A stretch of DNA of 6,906 nucleotides from Bacteroidota bacterium (GTDB lineage: Bacteria > Bacteroidota > Bacteroidia > Chitinophagales > Chitinophagaceae). Positions 1-6,727 of this stretch are shown here, piece after piece. The stretch covers positions 1 to 6,906 of the forward strand of contig JAEZAY010000419.1 in assembly GCA_023427575.1 (NCBI GenBank). Direction: 5' to 3'. The notes beneath the pieces are model-generated. The model did not search any database, was not told where the DNA came from, and saw nothing but the letters and a program-made list of their open reading frames with translations. The position numbers were made by a program, and so were the translations under genes. Within the stretch, counting starts at the first letter, position 1. Each line of letters opens with the position of its first letter.

Positions 1-12
1 AGAAATTATTAT

Positions 13-75
13 TGTCCGGGTAAATATTCAGTCGGCCCCGGAAGAAATCCGTTCAAAAAATTGAGACGAAGGGCG
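13..75 (+). repeat. Diverged copy of the mosaic repeat module
   Basis: TGTCCGGGTAAA at 13-24 is followed by CGGAAGAAATCCGTT (39-53), then AAAATTGAGACG and GGGCG. This is the same order as the near-identical copies at 112-202 and 6816-6906, with several substitutions and no TAAAATAAAAAC tail. It is directly followed by an octamer array and then by the next copy. Confidence 0.75.
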
Positions 76-76
76 G

Positions 77-108
77 TGATAATGTGATAATGTGAAAATG
101 TGCAAATC
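77..108 (+). repeat. Octamer array, four units
   Basis: Four 8-bp units in register: TGATAATG, TGATAATG, TGAAAATG, TGCAAATC. The last unit is followed after three bases by GGTGTCCGGGTAA. The same octamers recur at 444-459 and 6663-6718. Confidence 0.85.
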
Positions 109-111
109 TAT

Positions 112-202
112 GGTGTCCGGGTAAAATGTATTCCCCCGGGCCTCGGAAGAAATCCGTTAAGAAAATTGAAACGGACGGCGTAAAATAAAAACAGTTGTTA
201 CC
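112..202 (+). repeat. 91-bp dispersed repeat, left copy
   Basis: This stretch matches 6816-6906 base for base except at three positions, all within the first 27 bases (a/t, c/t, c/t). It starts with GGTGTCCGGGTAAAATGT, contains GAAAATTGAAACGGACGGCG and ends in TAAAATAAAAACAGTTGTTA plus CC. The right copy is cut by the window end, so the true identity may run further. No reading frame of note is carried. Confidence 0.95.
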
Positions 203-320
203 GCAGTTGGGAAATGATTCTTAGCTCGTAAGTCCTACTACTGCTGGGTTATATTCTTTCGCTGTGACTTGTTTTTATTTAGCCGGAAGTTTCAATTTTC
301 AGGATTTATTCCGGAGCCCG
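137..320. repeat. Large imperfect palindrome of two repeat modules
   Basis: The arm at 137-197 has an inverted, diverged partner at 268-320. Shared blocks in order are CGGG, CGGAA, AAATCC, GAAAATTGAAAC (12 bases identical), CGGC and AAATAAAAACA (11 identical), with small gaps. The centre of about 70 bases is not symmetric. As RNA it could form a long interrupted hairpin; as DNA it could be the two ends of an element whose middle is lost or very short. Confidence 0.75.
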
Positions 321-330
321 ATTTTTTTGC

Positions 331-357
331 TCCACTTTTTTTCTAAAAAAAAGTGGA
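331..357. repeat. Perfect 12-bp hairpin with an A/T-rich stem
   Basis: TCCACTTTTTTT (331-342) is exactly complementary to AAAAAAAGTGGA (346-357) around a 3-base loop CTA. It lies just past the inverted module end at 320 and after a run of seven T (322-328). No gene ends next to it, so a terminator role is not evident; on the minus strand the following tract is A-rich rather than T-rich. Confidence 0.8.
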
Positions 358-443
358 AGGGGTCATTTACAAAGACTGCTCCCAATATGCCATTAATGCG
401 GGTTTCAGGCAAATAGTAAGTTAATACCCGGAAACTAATTATG

Positions 444-459
444 TGCAAATGTGCAAATC
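444..459 (+). repeat. Short octamer array, two units
   Basis: TGCAAATG followed by TGCAAATC, then AGTGGCGTCCGGGTAA. This repeats the arrangement at 101-120, where the terminal TGCAAATC unit also precedes a GTCCGGG motif. Confidence 0.7.
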
Positions 460-554
460 AGTGGCGTCCGGGTAATAATTTTCCATTCACTGCCACTTAT
501 ACAAGAGTGAGGTTTTTTTAGGAAGCCAGAAAACATTTTATCCGGACACCAATG
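459..554. repeat. Inverted pair of GTCCGG ends, MITE-like
   Basis: CAGTGGCGTCCGGGTAATAA at 459-478 and the reverse complement of 530-554 (CATTGGTGTCCGGATAAAAT and on) agree at 18 of 25 aligned positions. They face each other across about 46 bases that encode nothing. The size and facing ends resemble a very small miniature element or the leftovers of an insertion sequence. I see no clear target duplication. Confidence 0.5.
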
Positions 555-557
555 GTT

Positions 558-587
558 TTGCGTTATAACTCATAAACTTTATCTTTC
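558..587 (+). promoter_or_regulatory. Candidate Bacteroidota-type promoter for the YjgR-like gene
   Basis: A TTTTG ending at 560 (-33-like TTTG) is followed after 19 bases by TATCTTTC at 580-587, which matches the Bacteroidota -7 consensus TAnnTTTG at all fixed positions but the last. Spacing is as expected and would give a leader of roughly 10 bases before the ATG at 603. The -33 element starts only a few bases after the inverted GTCCGG repeat at 533-550, so the repeat abuts the promoter. Inferred from pattern only. Confidence 0.45.
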
Positions 588-602
588 CTGACAAACCAGA
601 TT

Positions 603-2144
603 ATGGCTGAAACAATTTTTACCGACCTTATTGCGGCAGGATATAATTTTAAAGGTGAATCTTTTCCCATTGGTGCTGCCATGCTGAATGGCGAAGTGCT
701 AACCGGTTCAACCATTCAGATCCCACTGAAAACACTGAACCGCCATGGGCTGATTGCCGGCGCCACCGGTACCGGTAAAACCAAAACCCTGCAATTGCTG
801 GCCGAGGGTTTAAGCAATAACAGCGTTCCCGTCATGCTGATGGATATAAAGGGTGATCTTAGCGGCATTGCTGCCGAAGGAATATTAAATGATAAGATCA
901 GCGAACGGATTGGGAAGATCGGGATTCCATACCAGCCCGGCGCTTTTCCCGTTGAGTTGCTATCCCTGAGTAATGAACCGGGGGTGCGGATGCGGGCAAC
1001 GGTAAGTGAATTCGGGCCCATTCTTTTGTCCAAAATCCTGGGCCTGAATGATACGCAGGAGGGCGTAGTTTCCATGCTGTTCAAGTATTGTGATGACAAT
1101 AAGATGCCCCTGCTCGATCTCAAAGATTTTATCCGTTTGCTTCAATATGCCGGCAATGAAGGAAAAGCACCGCTCGAAAAAGAATACGGCAGGATTTCCA
1201 CCTCTACCACCGGAACCATACTCCGGAAACTGATCGAATTGCAACAACAGGGGGCCGATATCTTTTTTGGCGAGCCTTCTTTTGAGATCGATGACCTGAT
1301 GCGCATCTCCGATGATGGTCGCGGCATGATCAGTATACTCCGGGTAACGGATATGCAAAACCGCCCTAAGTTATTTTCAACCTTCATGCTGAGTTTGCTG
1401 GCCGAACTATATGCCACATTGCCCGAAGAAGGAGATATGGATAAACCAAAGCTGGTCTTATTCATCGATGAAGCGCATCTGGTATTCCAGGAAGCAACCA
1501 GTGCTTTATTGCAACAGATTGAAACGGTAATAAAACTCATCCGCTCTAAAGGTGTAGGGATATTTTTCTGTACGCAGAATCCGCAGGATATTCCGGCCAG
1601 TGTACTGGCACAACTGGGACTAAAAGTGCAGCATGCCTTACGTGCTTTCACCGCCGCCGACCGGAAAGCGATCAAACAGGCAGCGGAGAACTATCCTGAA
1701 ACAAAACATTACGATGTGGCCGAATTGCTCACCCAATTGGGTATCGGCGAAGCCTTTGTTTCGGTATTGAACGAAAAAGGAATTCCAACTCCGCTGGTTC
1801 ACACCTATCTTTTATCCCCGGCCTCACGGATGGATATTTTATCGGATGCGGAAATTCAGAAAATTGTCAACAGTTCAAGACTCGTCCGAAAATATGCTCA
1901 GATAGATGATTCGGAAAGCGCGTATGAAATTTTGAATGCCAAACTCGAAGAAGCCTCGCTCCGGAGTGAAAGTATTCCGGTTAAAAAAGCAACGGCAAAG
2001 CCCGAAAAGTCGACAATGGAAAAAGTAATGGAAAGTTCGGTTACCCGACAGATCGGTAGAACAGCCGCCAGCATGATAACCCGGAGCCTGCTTGGAGCAC
2101 TGGGGCTGGGTGGCCGCTCAACCAAACGAAAAAGCTGGTTCTAA
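603..2144 (+). CDS. yjgR: HerA-like ATPase of the DUF853/YjgR family
   Basis: The 513-residue protein is a cytosolic P-loop ATPase of the HerA/FtsK superfamily, DUF853 branch (E. coli YjgR type), whose exact cellular role is not established. Visible motifs: PLKTLNRHGLIAGATGTGKT, with the Walker A at residues 53-60; MLMDIKGDLSG just after it, a family hallmark; Walker B LVLFIDEAH at 284-292 with the acidic pair D289/E290; FFCTQNPQDIP at 321-331, the sensor-like strand; and QHALRAFTAADRKA at 343-356, the probable arginine-finger region. The C-terminal tail (about 440-513) is lysine- and serine-rich, ends in a Gly/Arg patch, and is probably flexible. Length is close to the roughly 500 residues of YjgR. 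The ATG at 603 puts the conserved N-terminal region in the expected place and follows a candidate promoter by about 15 bases. No nurA nuclease partner, which accompanies classical HerA, lies beside it. The gene is monocistronic here and converges on recQ. Family call is firm; physiological function is open. Confidence 0.95.
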   Translation: MAETIFTDLIAAGYNFKGESFPIGAAMLNGEVLTGSTIQIPLKTLNRHGLIAGATGTGKTKTLQLLAEGLSNNSVPVMLMDIKGDLSGIAAEGILNDKISERIGKIGIPYQPGAFPVELLSLSNEPGVRMRATVSEFGPILLSKILGLNDTQEGVVSMLFKYCDDNKMPLLDLKDFIRLLQYAGNEGKAPLEKEYGRISTSTTGTILRKLIELQQQGADIFFGEPSFEIDDLMRISDDGRGMISILRVTDMQNRPKLFSTFMLSLLAELYATLPEEGDMDKPKLVLFIDEAHLVFQEATSALLQQIETVIKLIRSKGVGIFFCTQNPQDIPASVLAQLGLKVQHALRAFTAADRKAIKQAAENYPETKHYDVAELLTQLGIGEAFVSVLNEKGIPTPLVHTYLLSPASRMDILSDAEIQKIVNSSRLVRKYAQIDDSESAYEILNAKLEEASLRSESIPVKKATAKPEKSTMEKVMESSVTRQIGRTAASMITRSLLGALGLGGRSTKRKSWF

Positions 2145-2163
2145 GCGGAATGAAATCGTCACC

Positions 2164-2212
2164 GGGATGCCGGTTCGCTTCCTGACAGAAGCTGAACAGC
2201 ATCCCCGTTTTT
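2164..2212 (+). terminator. Rho-independent terminator after the YjgR-like gene
   Basis: GGGATGC at 2164-2170 pairs with GCATCCC at 2199-2205. Inside this, GCTTC pairs with GAAGC around a 6-base loop (CTGACA), and TTC/GAA pairs lie between the two stems, with small bulges. The hairpin is followed by five T at 2208-2212. It starts 20 bases after the YjgR-like stop codon. The T-run overlaps the recQ stop codon on the other strand. The opposite strand has no T-run after the stem, so termination of recQ here is less certain, although the same hairpin would form. Confidence 0.75.
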
Positions 2213-4118
2213 ATTCTTTCACCATCGTCACAACGCCTTTTTCATCCACGCGGATTTTATTTTCCGATTGTAAAAAGTTTAAAACCTCCAGCAATTTTTG
2301 CTTTTTGATATGCTTCATTTCTCCCGGTAAGCTGAATGTAGTGTGCCGGCCCGATTTTATCAGTGCCGCCAGTTCTTTGTGAATAAGATTAAATTCTTCG
2401 CTGCTGAGAGATTTTTTTTTCCGGGCCAGGCAAAAATCACAGATCCCGCAGTTCCGCATTTCGTTATCGCCAAAATATTCCCCGATCAGTTTGCTGCGGC
2501 ATTGCCCGCTGTCGAGATATTGCAGCATGGCCCGGATCCGGGCCGCATAGGTTTCCTTTCGTTTAAAATAATTAGCCGCATTAATATGAAGATCTTCCGT
2601 TCGCATCCGGTTTTGCAGAAAAAATAACTGTGGTTTGTCTTTTTGCGGCTTGTACTCAATAATCCGGTTCTGATGCAATAGGTTCAAACTTTCGGTTACC
2701 ACCACATCATGCTGCCTGATCAGGCGGGCGATCATTTTTTCATTCACATATACCGCCTGATCAAAAATCCCTTCATAAGTTCTCAGCAAGGTTTTAATCA
2801 GCGGTTCCAGGTCTGGCCTTTGTTCTTCAAATTCGTAAACCCTGCGTTTGTCGGCAACAAATTGCACCGTTGCGGGTAAAAACACCTGTTCGTTTAACTG
2901 TAAAATCTCTTCCTGCTCGAGTGTTTTTAAGGTGGCCGTCACCAGCAGACTGTTAAGACCCGATTGTTTGATAAAACCGCCCAGATCAAAATCAAAGGAT
3001 TGGCCTTCGCCCGCACCGGAAGGAAGCTGAAGGTAATTCATCAGCATCTGATAAACTTCCCGGATCCTGGCCACCGGGGGATAACGCTTATCTGGCATTT
3101 CCTTCAGTTCCACCACTTCCTTATCGTTGTATAACAGTACCGCATAAGCGCGATTTCCATCGCGGCCGGCCCTTCCCGCTTCCTGGTAATAATTTTCCAG
3201 TGAATCGGGAACATCGGCATGAATAACTACCCGTACATCGGGTTTGTCGATACCCATTCCAAAAGCATTGGTACATGCCACCACTCTCAATTCATTATTT
3301 ATCCAGGCTTCCTGCCTGTTGGCCCTTTCTTCATTGCTCAGCCCTGCATGATAAAAACCCGAGCGTATTGAATGCATATTCAGCAGATCCGAAATTTCGC
3401 GGGTTCGTTTGCGGCTTTTGCAATACACGATAGCCGTTCCGGGAACTTTTGACAGGATCTCCACAATCCGGTTGATCTTTGAATCGGCTTCAAACACACT
3501 ATAGGATAAATTTGGCCTTTCAAAAGACTGTCGGAATACCCTCGGCTCTTTAAAATTTAATCTCGTGCAGATATCTTCCTGCACTCCGGGCGTGGCCGAA
3601 GCGGTAAGCGCAAGCACAGGAACACCGGGCAACTCCTCGCGCAGGCTGGCGATCCGCAAATACGGAGGACGAAAATCATAGCCCCATTGCGAAATGCAAT
3701 GCGCCTCATCTACCGCAATCATCGAAACCTCGAGCGAAGGCAAATACTCCAGAAAAATTCTGGTTTCCAGTCGCTCGGGCGATACATATAGAAACTTGCA
3801 ATTGCTATTACCCGCTACGCGCAGGATCTCGTGCACTTCCTTCCTCGTCTGCCCCGAATAAATGGCAAAGGATGTAATGTTCTTCTTTCGTAAGTTTTCC
3901 ACCTGGTCCTTCATCAGGGCAATCAATGGGCTTATAACCAGGCAAAGCCCCTCTCTGGCCATTGCCGGCACCTGGAAACAAATTGATTTACCGCCACCTG
4001 TGGGTAGAAGCGCCAGTGTATCTTTTCCGTCAAGCAGCGATTGAATGATTTCTTCCTGTAAAGGACGGAATGATTGATAACCCCAATATTGTTTTAATAT
4101 GGATTGAAGCGATGACAA
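2211..4118 (-). CDS. recQ: RecQ-family ATP-dependent DNA helicase, HRDC-less variant
   Basis: The 635-residue protein is a superfamily 2 3'-5' DNA helicase, expected to act in recombination and replication-fork repair. Motifs in order: motif 0 YWGYQSFRPLQEEII (11-25); Walker A TGGGKS (40-45); DEAH box with the RecQ aromatic loop, DEAHCISQWGYDFRP (137-151); TASATP (172-177); FYHAGL (255-260); GMGIDKPDVR (287-296); and QEAGRAGRDG (312-321). Four cysteines at 540, 557, 560 and 563 form the RecQ zinc site. This site lies about 200 residues further from the helicase core than in E. coli RecQ. The intervening segment looks helical or winged-helix-like, and no HRDC domain is recognisable at the short C-terminus. 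This layout is known to me from Bacteroidota RecQ paralogs. The start is TTG: the frame has a stop at 4137-4139, no ATG or GTG lies between that stop and motif 0, and TTG is the only usual start codon placed to keep motif 0. It could be a RecQ paralog rather than the sole RecQ. Confidence 0.95.
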   Translation of the reverse strand: MSSLQSILKQYWGYQSFRPLQEEIIQSLLDGKDTLALLPTGGGKSICFQVPAMAREGLCLVISPLIALMKDQVENLRKKNITSFAIYSGQTRKEVHEILRVAGNSNCKFLYVSPERLETRIFLEYLPSLEVSMIAVDEAHCISQWGYDFRPPYLRIASLREELPGVPVLALTASATPGVQEDICTRLNFKEPRVFRQSFERPNLSYSVFEADSKINRIVEILSKVPGTAIVYCKSRKRTREISDLLNMHSIRSGFYHAGLSNEERANRQEAWINNELRVVACTNAFGMGIDKPDVRVVIHADVPDSLENYYQEAGRAGRDGNRAYAVLLYNDKEVVELKEMPDKRYPPVARIREVYQMLMNYLQLPSGAGEGQSFDFDLGGFIKQSGLNSLLVTATLKTLEQEEILQLNEQVFLPATVQFVADKRRVYEFEEQRPDLEPLIKTLLRTYEGIFDQAVYVNEKMIARLIRQHDVVVTESLNLLHQNRIIEYKPQKDKPQLFFLQNRMRTEDLHINAANYFKRKETYAARIRAMLQYLDSGQCRSKLIGEYFGDNEMRNCGICDFCLARKKKSLSSEEFNLIHKELAALIKSGRHTTFSLPGEMKHIKKQKLLEVLNFLQSENKIRVDEKGVVTMVKE

Positions 4119-4137
4119 ACAACGGTGTTTAACAGTT

Positions 4138-4166
4138 TAAAACTAAACCAGGGAATTGACCCGGGC
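4138..4166 (-). terminator. Weak terminator-like hairpin after copA
   Basis: Reading the minus strand, GCCCGGG (4166-4160) faces CCCTGGT (4153-4147) across a 6-base loop TCAATT, with one C-U mismatch and a G-U pair. TTAGTTTT follows. It begins 11 bases past the copA stop. The stem is short and the T-run is interrupted, so read-through into recQ is plausible. Confidence 0.25.
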
Positions 4167-4168
4167 AA
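4138..4168 (-). promoter_or_regulatory. Candidate promoter for recQ
   Basis: On the minus strand TTG (complement of 4166-4168) is followed after 20 bases by TAGTTTTA (complement of 4138-4145), one base off TAnnTTTG. The implied leader before the TTG start at 4118 is about 13 bases, typical of short Bacteroidota leaders. It overlaps a weak terminator-like hairpin, so only one of the two may be real. Confidence 0.3.
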
Positions 4169-4177
4169 GGGGCGGGT

Positions 4178-6298
4178 TTATACTACCTTCTTTACATACA
4201 GGCGACCGGAATTGGCAGCCAGCACCACATCGCTTAAAGCCATTACCAGCGCTCCGAATGCAGGGGTCAGAAACCCAAGTGCCGCCACCGGAATGGCAAT
4301 TATATTGTAAAAGAATGCCCAGAAAAGGTTTTGCTTAACCGTCAGGAACGTATGTTTTCCAAGGCCCAGCGAGGCAGGAAGATTTTTAAGTCCATTGTCC
4401 ATCAGCACCACATCGGCTGTTTGCATGGCAATCTGCGAAGCATCGCTTAAAGAGATTCCGATCGTGGCTTTCGCCAGAGCCGGCGCATCATTGATGCCAT
4501 CGCCTACCATGGCGGTTGGATTTTGCCGGCTTAGCATTTCCACCGTCTTCATTTTTTCTTCGGGCGATTTTTCCGCCATTACCTCATCAATCCCCAGTTC
4601 ATCGGCCAGCATTTTACATTTAGCATACCGGTCGCCGCTGAGCAGGAAAGTTTTTATTCCTTTATTCTTTAAGTACTGAACCACCTGTGCCGATTCAGGC
4701 CTCACCTCATCTTTTACATCTATCCATCCTATCAGTTCATCATTTTTAAGAACGTACACATTATGCGATTCGTCGGTGGTGAGATGAGCCGCCGCTGTAA
4801 AGGATGCTGCCAGATAAATATCGCCATCCCGGGTTTCGCCCCGCATCCCGAAACCTTTTATCTCTTCGGTTTTTTTCCAGCGGAGATCGTCCCTGGTTTT
4901 CCAGTTCGCCGCTATGGCTTTCGAAATCGGATGATTTGAATACCGCTCAAGCGAGTAACTGATTTTTTTAAATTCCGCTTCGCTCAGTCCCGATTTAACC
5001 ACGGCGAATCGGTCGATCCGGAAATTGCCGGTCGTCAGGGTCCCCGTTTTATCAAATACAACCTGCCGGATGTTTTTGAACAATTCAAGGCTTTTTGCAT
5101 TGCGGAAAAGGATCCCGGTTTTGGCGGCTCTTCCCAATCCTACCGCGATGGCCGCCGGGGTGGCAAGACCCATAGCGCATGGACAGGCAATCACCAAAAC
5201 CGCAATCATTCGCATAAGCGAGGGCGTGAATTCCTGCAATACAATCATATTTACTATAAACGTGATGGCAGCAATTGCCAGCACAACCGGTACAAACACC
5301 GCGCTGATCCTGTCGGCCATCTGCTGAACCGGTGGTTTTTCACCCTGGGCCTGCTTTACCAGGTTTACAATATTTGATAAAACCGAATCTTTGGCTGCAG
5401 CAGTAACCTGGGCTTTCACTGTTCCCCCGGTTAATACGCTACCGCCAATCATCAGGTCTTTTGGTTTCTTTTCTACCGGCAGGGATTCACCCGTTATGAT
5501 CGATTCATTCACGCTGGCTTCACCCCATAAAATTTTACAGTCGGCCGGCACCAGCTCCCCATTTTTGATCAGGATCAGATCGCCGCTGCGCAGACTTGTG
5601 TTTTCCACCGGAAATAAAATTTCCTGATGCTGGTCATCAAAAGCGATCATATTGGCCATTGTTTTTTGCGATTTGGCCAAACTGTTCAGCGCTTTCTGCG
5701 TGGTTTGGATCGACCTTTCTTCCAGGTAATTTCCTAAAAAAACCAGGGTTATAATGGCTGCCGAGGTTTCATAAAACAGATAATCTTCCGCCGATCCGAT
5801 CAGCGAACCGACCAGGCTGTACACAAAGGCTGCCGTAGACCCGATCGCAATCAGCACATTCATATTCGGCATTCCGTTCCGGATGCTTTTAATAGCGCTA
5901 CGGCCAAAAAAGCTCATTCCCACTATATACACCGGAAGGCAAAGGGCAAGCTGCACCCAGGGATTCATTAAAAAGGGAATATGAATCCAGTTGTCGAACA
6001 TATGCGCCAGAAGGGGTAGCGTAAAAATGGCGCAAAATAAAAAGCGCGACCAGTGGTCAGAAAGAAAGCGTTTTTTCTCGATTGCTTTTGCCCCATTTGC
6101 CTGTACCGAAAATCCCAGTCCTTCAATCCCCTTTGAAAGCAGGCCTGGGTCTTTTTGTTTGGGCAGATCAAAGCTCAGATCTCCGCTGATCAGGTTCACT
6201 TTCACATTTTTAACGCCTTCCTTTTCCAGGTATTTGCTGATCGATAGCGAACAATTCGCACAGGTCATTCCTTCAACATTCCAATTTATTGTTTCCAT
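4178..6298 (-). CDS. copA: Copper-exporting P1B-type ATPase (CopA)
   Basis: This 706-residue inner-membrane pump is predicted to use ATP to expel Cu+ (or Ag+) from the cytosol. One N-terminal heavy-metal-associated domain carries VEGMTCANC (CxxC at 13-16). Eight membrane segments can be drawn, at roughly 84-101, 114-130, 147-168, 176-192, 333-352, 363-390, 658-678 and 682-699. The actuator motif TGES is at 269-272, the metal-site CPC at 372-374, and the phosphorylation motif DKTGT at 416-420. The P1B His-Pro (SNHPI) is at 456-457 and the hinge GDGINDAPA at 599-607. YN in segment 7 (664-665) and MALSD in segment 8 (686-690) point to the Cu+ subgroup, whose usual signatures are YN and MxxSS; the second Ser is Asp here. 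A frame extended by 11 residues from a GTG at 6331 is open, but METINWNVEGMTCANC is the typical N-terminus, so I use the ATG at 6298. No CopZ or CueR neighbour is visible. It lies 59 bases upstream of recQ. Confidence 0.95.
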   Translation of the reverse strand: METINWNVEGMTCANCSLSISKYLEKEGVKNVKVNLISGDLSFDLPKQKDPGLLSKGIEGLGFSVQANGAKAIEKKRFLSDHWSRFLFCAIFTLPLLAHMFDNWIHIPFLMNPWVQLALCLPVYIVGMSFFGRSAIKSIRNGMPNMNVLIAIGSTAAFVYSLVGSLIGSAEDYLFYETSAAIITLVFLGNYLEERSIQTTQKALNSLAKSQKTMANMIAFDDQHQEILFPVENTSLRSGDLILIKNGELVPADCKILWGEASVNESIITGESLPVEKKPKDLMIGGSVLTGGTVKAQVTAAAKDSVLSNIVNLVKQAQGEKPPVQQMADRISAVFVPVVLAIAAITFIVNMIVLQEFTPSLMRMIAVLVIACPCAMGLATPAAIAVGLGRAAKTGILFRNAKSLELFKNIRQVVFDKTGTLTTGNFRIDRFAVVKSGLSEAEFKKISYSLERYSNHPISKAIAANWKTRDDLRWKKTEEIKGFGMRGETRDGDIYLAASFTAAAHLTTDESHNVYVLKNDELIGWIDVKDEVRPESAQVVQYLKNKGIKTFLLSGDRYAKCKMLADELGIDEVMAEKSPEEKMKTVEMLSRQNPTAMVGDGINDAPALAKATIGISLSDASQIAMQTADVVLMDNGLKNLPASLGLGKHTFLTVKQNLFWAFFYNIIAIPVAALGFLTPAFGALVMALSDVVLAANSGRLYVKKVV

Positions 6299-6318
6299 TT
6301 TACTATTCTTGTCTGCTG

Positions 6319-6326
6319 CAAAATTA
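6319..6326 (-). promoter_or_regulatory. Possible -7 element for copA
   Basis: The minus strand reads TAATTTTG, an exact match to the Bacteroidota -7 consensus TAnnTTTG, 20 bases upstream of the ATG at 6298. A transcript from here would begin downstream of the alternative GTG at 6331 and so would favour the ATG start. No TTG sits at the expected -33 distance, which keeps confidence low. Confidence 0.25.
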
Positions 6327-6662
6327 CCCACTAATCCCAGCTCTTTGGCTCTTACAGCCGATTATTATCTACACCTGGTTGCAATTTTTTAATCGCTCCG
6401 GAAAAGTATTTTCCTCTGTCTGCTCCATCCTTCAGCATCTGCTTTTTAAAGTTGTAAATACCAGCTTTCGCGCTCCGTTCAGCTTCGTTGCGTCGCAATC
6501 CGTTCATCGTTCGCCGCTCTGCCCGGCAAAGAATCAGCCGGCTTTTTGCTTTTAAATACACTTACACAGGCGGCTCTGAAAACCTCGTTGCCAGATTTAA
6601 ACAATCAAATATGTCATTAAGCACCGAATTCAGAATGTTGGAGCTTCAGATAATGTGCAATC

Positions 6663-6718
6663 TGATAATTTGATAATGTGATAATGTGATAATGTAATAA
6701 TGTTAAAATTTGCAAATA
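6663..6718 (+). repeat. Octamer array, seven units
   Basis: Seven 8-bp units in register: TGATAATT, three TGATAATG, TAATAATG, TTAAAATT, TGCAAATA. The array ends in the TGCAAAT-type unit, as do the two arrays in the left flank. Ten bases later the tail of the repeat module begins. Confidence 0.85.
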
Positions 6719-6727
6719 TCCAAAAGA

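Larger units (their letters stand above)
1..602. other. Gene-free, repeat-rich flank upstream of the YjgR-like gene
   Basis: No credible reading frame, tRNA or rRNA is seen. The stretch holds two successive copies of the mosaic repeat module (13-75 and 112-202), an inverted diverged copy (268-320), an A/T-stemmed perfect hairpin (331-357), octamer arrays (77-108, 444-459), an inverted pair of GTCCGG ends (459-483 and 530-554), and the promoter of the downstream gene. Bases 361-440 carry little I can identify apart from TTAATACCCGGA at 421-432, a partial inverted match to the GTCCGG motif. Confidence 0.8.

Noticed and set aside
1..202. CRISPR array
   Set aside because: Repeats are unequal, of mixed length and orientation, with 8-bp tandem units and no regular spacers, and there are no cas genes.
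716..1675. Several minus-strand open frames of 130-180 codons inside the YjgR-like gene
   Set aside because: They lie opposite a gene with clear ATPase motifs, have no recognisable domains, and overlap each other in different frames, so they are shadows.
603..4118. DNA-repair or defence island formed by a HerA-like ATPase with RecQ
   Set aside because: The two genes are convergent with a terminator between them, and no NurA, nuclease, SIR2 or other known defence partner is present; both are common housekeeping families.
5025..5327. Plus-strand frames opposite copA and recQ
   Set aside because: They run antisense to well-conserved motifs (for example the CPC and DKTGT region), show no domain features, and have low-complexity Ser/Ala composition typical of antisense frames.
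6523..6553. Hairpin CCGGC/GCCGG followed by a T-rich tract as a plus-strand terminator
   Set aside because: The stem is only 5 bp with a 9-base loop and no plus-strand gene precedes it, so it is not listed as a terminator.
6488..6673. Plus-strand 61-codon frame in the right flank
   Set aside because: It runs into the octamer repeat area, is antisense to another open frame, and has no recognisable features.
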